The notes under the pieces are model-generated. The model made no database searches. It saw only the letters and a program-made list of their open reading frames with translations, and was not told the DNA's origin. The position numbers were made by a program, and so were the translations under genes. From Deltaproteobacteria bacterium (GTDB lineage: Bacteria > UBA10199 > DSSB01): a stretch of 8,342 nt of DNA. Where the stretch lies: assembly GCA_021414045.1 (NCBI GenBank), contig JAIOPF010000322.1, positions 1 through 8,342 on the forward strand, written 5' to 3'. This document shows, piece by piece, positions 1 to 7,400 of this stretch (positions are counted from its first letter, which is position 1; each line of letters opens with the position of its first letter).

Positions 1-1481
1 ATGCGCGGAATTTCGAATCGGATCCCCATATCCAAAGCCTGCAGGCGGCCTGGGGAGAATTGGGAGGGCGAAACACCTACCGCGCGGTGAAAGTTTTGGG
101 CGAGGAAATCGGAGAACTGCCCCGCTTGGTCGAGTTGTTGAAGGAAACCCCGATTCGAGAATCCTTGCGGCTGGAAGTTTCCTTAAGGAGACTGCGGCGC
201 ATGGCCGCTCACACGCGGCCCTTGGGAGCTCGAGGAAACTACGTCGAATGGCTCGCGCGACTGGGAGTCGTCGCGGCGGTGCGCCAAGGAAACTCGGCGC
301 GCCTGGGCAAGATCATGGATATGGTTTACGACGGAGCCGATTTGGTGGCCTTCGAAAACTTGCTGTCTCCCTTGCTGGGTCAGTACCGATTCAAGCCTCA
401 AGTTCCGAGTCGGCTCCGCCGCGTCATGGATTCCATCCAATCGATTCCGCGGAGAATCCGCGCCCTGCCGATGGGCAATCCGGAAAAGGATACCCTGCTG
501 CGCTTCAACGATCATTCGAAATTGCTCACCGAGAGCGACCCCCTTCGCATCGACATGAATCATTTCATGGAAGTGCTGGAGAGAGGCATCCTCGAAAACG
601 AGGGAATCGTCCCCGATATCGAGCGCGCTTTGGCTCCCGTGCCCAATAGCCCTCTATCGTATCTCCGCGTCTTTCGTCTTTATCGCCTCTTGGCGAGGCA
701 ATCCCAGGTCTACCCCAAATTTTTGGAACTGCAGGGCGAGGGGATTCGGTTGGTCGGCTTCGAGCCGCGTCCGCGCTATCCGGGCTCCGCGGAGACGGTC
801 GATCTGACCCAGTTCAACGCCTTTTATGACGAGCCGGTGATGGCGGAACAATTCGCGGATTTTTACCGGAACCTGCCGCGTCTCCTGAATTCCGTGCTGC
901 GGAAGGAACGCGCCGACCAGGTGAGCCGGATTTTGACTGAATTGTGGCCGACGCCACGGCCCTTGACCGCGCCCGACCTCGTCACGGCGCTGGAACGGTT
1001 GGGCGACCCGATTTCCTTGCGAGTCGCCCGTTCCATCCAAGACGGCGAAGTGGATTTCGAAATCCACGAGAGCCGGGCCTTCGAGGCGGAATTGACGAAA
1101 TATGTCAGCGAGAAATGGCGAAGCAATTTGTCCGGCGTCATGATTCCGGCCGAACCCGGGGGGCGCAAGGCCAGGATTCTGTTGCGCCAAATCGAGAACG
1201 TCTCCTCGGAGGTGTTTCACGACGCGCTATTCCATCGTTTGGGCTATGCCGTCCACGAGCACGAGCACTTCATGCACGTCGACCCGATGGTCCCGCGCAT
1301 CAATCTCGAGATCATTCGTCAGGAAATGCGGGCCACGCACCGCGAGTTCCATTGGTACGCTCTCCAGGGAAATCTTGATTGGACGGAAAACTTCCTCACG
1401 GAAAACTCTTCCGGTTGGGCGATGCACCTCCGCAGCCACGTCGAGGACACCTTCTTCGAATTCACCGATCCCAACGATTGA
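1..1481 (+). CDS. Unknown protein, 5'-truncated, His-rich C-terminus with HExxH-like motif
   Basis: I do not recognise this family. The frame is open from the first full codon (base 3) to the TGA at 1479-1481, giving 492 visible residues. The gene therefore probably begins upstream of the window. The TTG at 60 is a possible start, but upstream codons continue in frame and no convincing ribosome binding site precedes it. The product looks mainly alpha-helical, with many Leu/Arg-rich segments and no signal peptide or membrane segment in the visible part. The last quarter is distinctive: ten histidines lie between 1218 and 1439. They include HEHEH (1254-1268), which fits HExxH and is followed 18 residues later by a Glu (1323-1325), the spacing of some zinc metallopeptidases. 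This may mark a metal site or may be chance. The gene ends six bases from the end of the convergent giant gene. Coding is certain; function is unknown. Confidence 0.85.
   Translation, partial: ARNFESDPHIQSLQAAWGELGGRNTYRAVKVLGEEIGELPRLVELLKETPIRESLRLEVSLRRLRRMAAHTRPLGARGNYVEWLARLGVVAAVRQGNSARLGKIMDMVYDGADLVAFENLLSPLLGQYRFKPQVPSRLRRVMDSIQSIPRRIRALPMGNPEKDTLLRFNDHSKLLTESDPLRIDMNHFMEVLERGILENEGIVPDIERALAPVPNSPLSYLRVFRLYRLLARQSQVYPKFLELQGEGIRLVGFEPRPRYPGSAETVDLTQFNAFYDEPVMAEQFADFYRNLPRLLNSVLRKERADQVSRILTELWPTPRPLTAPDLVTALERLGDPISLRVARSIQDGEVDFEIHESRAFEAELTKYVSEKWRSNLSGVMIPAEPGGRKARILLRQIENVSSEVFHDALFHRLGYAVHEHEHFMHVDPMVPRINLEIIRQEMRATHREFHWYALQGNLDWTENFLTENSSGWAMHLRSHVEDTFFEFTDPND
1218..1439 (+). 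other. Histidine-rich C-terminal segment with HEHEH...E candidate metal site
   Basis: This segment belongs to the gene ending at 1481. It holds ten histidines in 74 codons. HEHEH sits at 1254-1268, another His follows at 1275-1277, and Glu codons lie at 1308-1310 and 1323-1325. The second Glu gives HExxH-X18-E, the ligand spacing known from M1-type gluzincin peptidases. I see no M1 GAMEN exopeptidase motif and no other recognisable protease landmark. A metal-binding role is plausible; peptidase activity is only a hypothesis. Confidence 0.35.
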
Positions 1482-1487
1482 AACTTT
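1482..1487. other. Six-base convergent intergenic junction
   Basis: The TGA of the plus-strand gene ends at 1481, and the TAA of the minus-strand gene occupies 1490-1488. Only six bases separate them, so transcription of each gene must end inside the other or run through as antisense RNA. The short A/T run here (AAACTTTTTA) has no clear GC-rich stem beside it on either strand, so I do not call an intrinsic terminator. Confidence 0.8.
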
Positions 1488-4400
1488 TTAGCGCCGTCGC
1501 GGTCCCGGCCCCGGATCGGGCGTCTCGTTGCGGACCACCGCGGCCAGGGGCAATCCCCGCGCGGGCTGGGCGGCCGGAGGAACGGAAAGTCGGAGGGGCG
1601 CCGTGGTTTCGGGAACGAGGCAGCCGTCTCGGAAAATCAAGGTTGTCAATCCCACCTGGATTCTGTCGCCCGGAGATAGTCGAAACATCCCGCCGAAGGG
1701 CAGTACCGTGCCTCCATTCACCGATACCGGAATCCGGTCCTGTTGGACGCGCAGCACCCAAGATCTCTGTTGGGGCGACGAAATGTCGGAGCTGCCGAGA
1801 GAAAACGCGGCTTCACGGGCCGGGCCTCGAGGCGCGGTCGGATCCACGATGCTGAGTCGGGGATTCGTCGAAAGCGTGTCCAGGGGCGTATTCTCGGAGG
1901 CCAAAAGGTAGAAATCCAACTGGACGCCGCGCATGCCGGCAGCTGCGGGCAACATGCCGATGGGGATGGCGGTCATCTCGCGTTCGGCGGACTCGCCTTC
2001 GCCTCGCCGGAAATCTCGGACCCTCCAGCCTTCCCTCATTTCGACTCCGGGAGGGCGCCGCGACGAGTTGACGAGGCGCTCTAGTTCGGAATCGGTCAGC
2101 GGCGTCGGACTTTCGACTTCCAGCAAAAAGGGTTGAGTGGATTGGGCCGACGCATCGAGGCGGAGCTGGTAGAGGTAGCGTTCCTCCTCATGCAGGCGTC
2201 CGCCGCGAAGCAGGTGGTAAGGATGCTCGCCGACGACGACCACGGGTGGGCCCATGGTGACCGTGGGGGCTTCCGGAACGGGTTGAATTCGAGGCCGTCT
2301 TGCGGCGGCCGGAATCGGCGGCGGTACGACGGAAGAGCGTCGGCTCGCCTCCGGAGCTCTCGGTGGAAGGGGCGCCGACTGCGGCGTCGGCCCCAATGGC
2401 GCGTGTTCCGCGGCCACCGTGGCCGGGCTATGCAGATAGACCGCAAGGCTGAAATTGTCCGGCTTGAATTTGTCGATGGGTTCGGCGGAGGTTTCGCTTT
2501 CGTAGACGTTAAAACTACGGTCGATGAAGAGGTCGTGGCCGCGATGGCTGAAGCGGAAACGCCCGTTGGCGGCGGCTGGCAAATCCCGGCTGCGAACCCG
2601 GCGGACGATTTCCATCCGCGCGTGGGTTTCCTCGCGAAGGATGGCGTGGATTTCTTCCGCGCTCCTCGCTTCCTCGATCAGGTCTCCGACCATGCGGGTT
2701 TCGAGGAAATTTTCCCAAAAGCCGTCGGAACCGGCCAAGACGACGTCTCCTTCGCGGAGGACGAGTCCGTGCTCGAAACCGGAGGAGCGGGCAACTTGGC
2801 CGTTCGGCTGAGGGATTTCACCGCGAGAAGTATCGGAGACCTGCATCTCGGCATGGCTGCCTACGCCGTTCGTCACTTGATTTGCCATCGCATGCAGCCG
2901 GATTTCCCGGGTTCGGTGCAGATTTTCTCCCCGCTCCTGGCGGGAATCGGCGGCGATAGTGCCGAGATTTTCCTCGACGGTGGAATAGACGCGTTCCAAC
3001 CTTCCGTTCGCTTGCCGACGAAACACCCTCAAGCTGGCGTCTCCCGCGAAATGCGTCTGGAGGACGGTGGCGCCACTGGGACCTGCGCCGGGAAGGATGC
3101 TGAAACTCACCGAACAGGCCCCGGAGCCGCCACGGCCTTCCTCGGTCCGGACCAGCCTAGGGTTGGCGATCCATTGGCGCGCGGCCTCGATCGCCTGATT
3201 TCGGTCCTGGGTTTCGGATACCACGAAATTAAAATGACGCACGCTCGCATTGGCCAGTTCCCACGCTCGTCGGATGTCTCCCGTGCGCCTCAGTTCGGCT
3301 TGAAAGGCCTCGACGGTCAGCATTCCCGCGACGTCGCCGTGCCCCATTCCTCCCATGCCGTCGGCGACCATCATCGAGTAAGTACGTCTTCCCAGCGGAT
3401 CGCGGTATTCGAGGCCTCCCATGAAATCTTCCCCGACGGGATGCTTCGGGTCGATGCCTTGGTCGGCGAGATAGACGAGTTCTCCGCCCGCGAGGCGAAC
3501 GCGCCGCGAATGGCGGCGCAGCACTTCGGCGATTTGTTCCTCGTTTAAAACTTCACCGGCCAGGTGGGCGTCGATTTCGGGAAGATTGCCACCGATCGTG
3601 TTGGGCTGCAAAAGCGGGCGCTCCTTGGGCGAAGGAGGGGGAGCGGCGAATGGCGGCGGCGCCGCCTCCAGCGAAGCGGGCGCTTCGGGTCTTTCGGTCA
3701 TCGGCTCTGGGGCGGTTGCCTCGCTTTGCTGCAAAAGGATTCTTGCGCCGCGCACCGTATGTCCCAACTCGTTGACCAAGCCCAAGGCGCGGGCGCGTTC
3801 CAGGGTCATCGTCAGGGTGAGGGTGCGAGGCCTTTCGCCGGGGATCATTCGAACCGCCGCCAAGGTGACTTCAAAGAGGCCGGAGTTTCCCGCCGCGGGA
3901 CGGACCCGGTCGACGCTGCCGACATAGCGGCCTGGCACGGCGGGCGCGTGGGGAGAATATGGCGTCATACGGTATTGGTTGCCGTCATTCGCCCCTAAGG
4001 CCGGGTGTTCTTCGCCGGGCGCCGGTGAGGTCGTGACGGGACTCGCCGCGTGGACGGCCGTCGGCGGTGCCGCGGCGGTCCTAGCGCCGGGAGGGCGCGG
4101 GCCATCGGGTGGCGGAGTCTGACGCCCGCGATTGCGCACCCAATTAAAAATTCCCAGGACGCCGAAGGGTAGCACGGTTCCAAAAATTCCCGCGAGGAGG
4201 GAGATGCCAGGATCATGTCCCATACTGGTCATGGCCATCATCATGCCGGCGCCAAGAAAACTCGAGTGCAGGCCGTTGCTGGAATCGAAATCCGACGGTC
4301 GGTTACCGGCGGACGCCGAAGTGGCCTCGGCCATCATGGGGACCTCTAGATCCTCGGGAATCGTCTCGAATTCGTCTTCCACCTCGACGGCGTGGTCGCT

Positions 4401-7400
4401 GAGATCCTCGATTTCGACGATGGCGGGCGTTTCGTGCGCGCGAGGCGATTCCGTTTCGATGGCTTCCTCTGGAATGGAATCCATCAGGCCTTCCATGGAA
4501 GCGACGGCGTCACGAATGGCGGCGCGGGAATTTTCCGGCAAGCGGGCCAGCCTTTCGGGGGCGAATTCCGGAAGGCGCGGCCTTTCGGTGCGGAGGATGC
4601 CTTGTTCCCGCTGCGCCAGGTATCTCGCCGCTTCCGCGAAATAGCGGTCAGTGGTTTCCCTAAGATCGGAATTTTCCGGAAGAGCTAGGACTTCGTTTTT
4701 ATAAAAATCGTGTTGAATCGCCCCCCAACGGTAGAGCGAACGTGTCTGAATCTGGATTTCGACGGGCAAGCCTTCGACTTCAACCACGATATGAATCGCG
4801 CGATAACCGGAGCGGCGGCCATCAAGCACTCGGCCTATGCCTTCTTGGTCGAGTCTGGGACGATTTTGTTCCGCCAGCAGCAAGCGAACTCGGTCGGGCG
4901 CCTCGCCTCGCCGGACACGCTTATAGGCGGGCGGGAAGATTAGCCGGCCGTCGGAGGTATATTCGGGACGCACTTGGAATCGCCGTTGGACGGCGGCTAC
5001 CAGGGAAATCGCGTCTTCGTAGCTTTCCACGATGACGCGGGTTCCGAAAAGATCGGTGAAGGAGCGAAGCGAGGTCATTCGGCGCCGCCCGATTTTGGGG
5101 ACGACATCCGCGGCGGCTTTTGGGCGGCCATGCGGCGGTAGGTCCGAGGCGATTCGGGCCCGTTCCAAGCCTATTTCCTCGACTTCGGTCCACACCTCTT
5201 CGTTGGTTGGCAATCCCTGCAAGAATTCCAAAACGCGGCGGCCGGGGCCTTCGTGGCGGTCCACCAATTCGCGGGCGATGCGGTCGCGTTCCCGAGTGTA
5301 ATGGGCGAAAATTTCCCGTCGCGAATTTCGCCAGGCCTGCAGTTCCACCGTGTTCCCGGCATCGGGTTCGACGGCATCGTGATCGGCCAGGGCGAGGCGC
5401 GTCCTTTGCGCCAGGGGCGAAAATTCCTCCAATTGCGCGGCGGCTAGCTGGGCCATTTCGGCTGTCAAGCCGACTTCTTCCGGAGAAGCGGGGCTGGGTT
5501 CGCGCACCGTCGGGGCTTCGGGAGCGATTCTTGCCTGAGGCGCCGCGCGATCGGGTCTCGGCGCTCGTTCGGTGGATCGGGCGACGCGAGGGCCTGGCCT
5601 CGGCGGACGCACGGTGCCTTGGACCTCCGGCGCCGCGACCGGCGGCGGGGCTTCGACGGCTTGTCGTCGATAGAGATCCAGCACCCGGTCGCGGAAGAAG
5701 GTGCGCAGCGTGGGATTGTCCGCCGGAAAATCTTGGTTGAAGGCCAAGATTTCTCCCAGCCTGCGAGTGGCCACGGCCATTTCTCCCAGGTCGCTCTCGG
5801 TGTTGCGTACCACGGCTATTTCCTCGCGAATGGTGGCGGCGATGGGCGCGAAATCCCCCATGCTGGTCGTTCCCACGGCTTCCAATTCGGTGGCGATGGA
5901 ATCCAAATCCGCCAGGGTCGGTTCTAATTGGACATGGATGCCTTGATTGACCAGGTTCATGGCCAATTCGGTGTGCCCGTCGATCTGTTCGACGTTCGGG
6001 AGGCGTAGCGGGGGAATGACGAAATGTCCTTTGCTTGGGTCGATAAGGTGAGGATGAAAGAGATCGCGGATTTGCGGAATCTCCAGGAAAGATTCCATTT
6101 CCGCGTCGCCCATCCCGCGTCCGGGCAATTCGGGGGCCTCCGGCGCGTCCGAGGGCGGGCGATCCTCGCTGGCCCCGCTGATGCCATGCAAAAGGAAAGC
6201 GCGGTCGCCGGTTCGGAAGGGATTGCGCAGGCGGCTGGTGACCAAACGGATTTCGTTGGGAGCGGAGGCGTCGGACAGGCCGTCGTCTCGAACCAGGCGC
6301 AAGACACCGTTCTCGGACCCGACCACGCGGAAAGGGATGCGGCCCATCGTTCCCGCCGTCGGTTCCAGCGTCAAATAAACTGGAATGCTCGCGCCGTTCT
6401 CCAGGATCCTGGCGACCGGATAATGGTACTCTTCCAGCGGCGTTCCTGGCTCGAGGAGTCCCGCGTCCTCGAGTTCGATCAAAGAAGCCTCGAACTCGTC
6501 GCGACGCGCGGGATCGTTGAGCAAGGTGGCGGCGTCGGATACCGTCGGACTATCTTTGGGCCTCGCGGATTCCGGGGCGCCTCCGGGTACGGCGGCGATT
6601 CCCAGAGGGACAGTTTCGACCAGCGAAGTGGGCGTCGTATCCGCGGGCCTTTCCCCGAAATCGCGAGCGAAGTCCTCGCGCAGAGCCCCAATGTGCGGGG
6701 CCAAATCGGTGGTCACCGCCCGTCCTTCGCGCGTGACCAGACGCAAGCCTCCGGGGCCGCGCCGCAAACGGTACTCACCGCCCTGGATTTCGCGCAGCGT
6801 TTCGACGCTGGGGTTGTTCGTCAAGATCCATCCTAGGACGTCCGGAGCGGACGGGCGCTCCCGTGATGTGGCGCCGCGCAACAAGGTCAACATTCCCGCC
6901 AAATCGGAGGGGGCGCAACGGTTGCGCAGGGCCCAGAGGGTCAAGGCGCCGCGATCGGAGGCCGAGAGGCCGGGGACGGTTGAGAAAATCTCGCGCAGCG
7001 AGGCGGCGAGGCCTCGTGCGGCGGTTGCTTGCTCGCTCAAGGCGATGAAGGAAAATGGTGGATTCCCCGCGCTGGCTTCGACGGCGGAGCGGGCCAGGAA
7101 GAGGTTGGCGATTTCCGAACCGGCGGGGCTGTGGGAAGGAATTCCCAGTTCGTCCAAGGTTTGAACGACGGCCTCGCCCAAACTCGCGGTTCGCGTCGGC
7201 CTCTCCCTTCGATCGATGGATTCGGCACCATTTGCTCCGAGGCGCAGCTCTCGGACTCCGGAGAGGGTTTCCCAAAAAGCGTCTTGCAAGGCTTCGGGGC
7301 CGGCTTCCTGGCTCAAGGCCCATTCCAACCAAAGCTCTCGCGCCCGGGCGGAACGGTCTCCGCCGAGCAGGACCAAGCGGTCCACGGCGCGCACCAGTTC

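Noticed and set aside
60..62. TTG as the start of the plus-strand gene
   Set aside because: The same frame is open back to base 3 with ordinary codons, and no clear Shine-Dalgarno sequence sits before the TTG, so the gene more likely starts upstream of the window.
720..780. Similarity of the plus-strand IRLVGFEP segment to LRMVGFEP in the giant protein, as if the two genes were related
   Set aside because: The match covers only about eight residues, and the flanking sequences do not align, so common origin is not supported.
1482..1530. Intrinsic terminator using the TTTTT run and the GC-rich sequence after it
   Set aside because: No stable stem lies directly before the T run on the plus strand, and the minus strand has A rather than T after its candidate stem.
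2031..2044. 14-base exact repeat with 7971-7984
   Set aside because: Both copies encode the short peptide E-M-R-E/G in the same gene and have unrelated flanks. This is coincidence of codon choice, not a mobile or regulatory repeat.
2133..3548. Plus-strand open frame of 471 codons opposite the phosphatase region
   Set aside because: It lies antisense to the PP2C domain, whose ordered catalytic motifs prove the minus strand is coding. The antisense product has no recognisable motif, and long antisense frames are common in GC-rich genes.
6024..6836. Plus-strand open frame of 270 codons, with others of about 200 codons at 5120-5740, 6517-7164 and 7638-8318
   Set aside because: All lie inside the giant minus-strand gene, have the low-complexity Arg/Gly/Ser content typical of antisense shadows, and show no domain signal.
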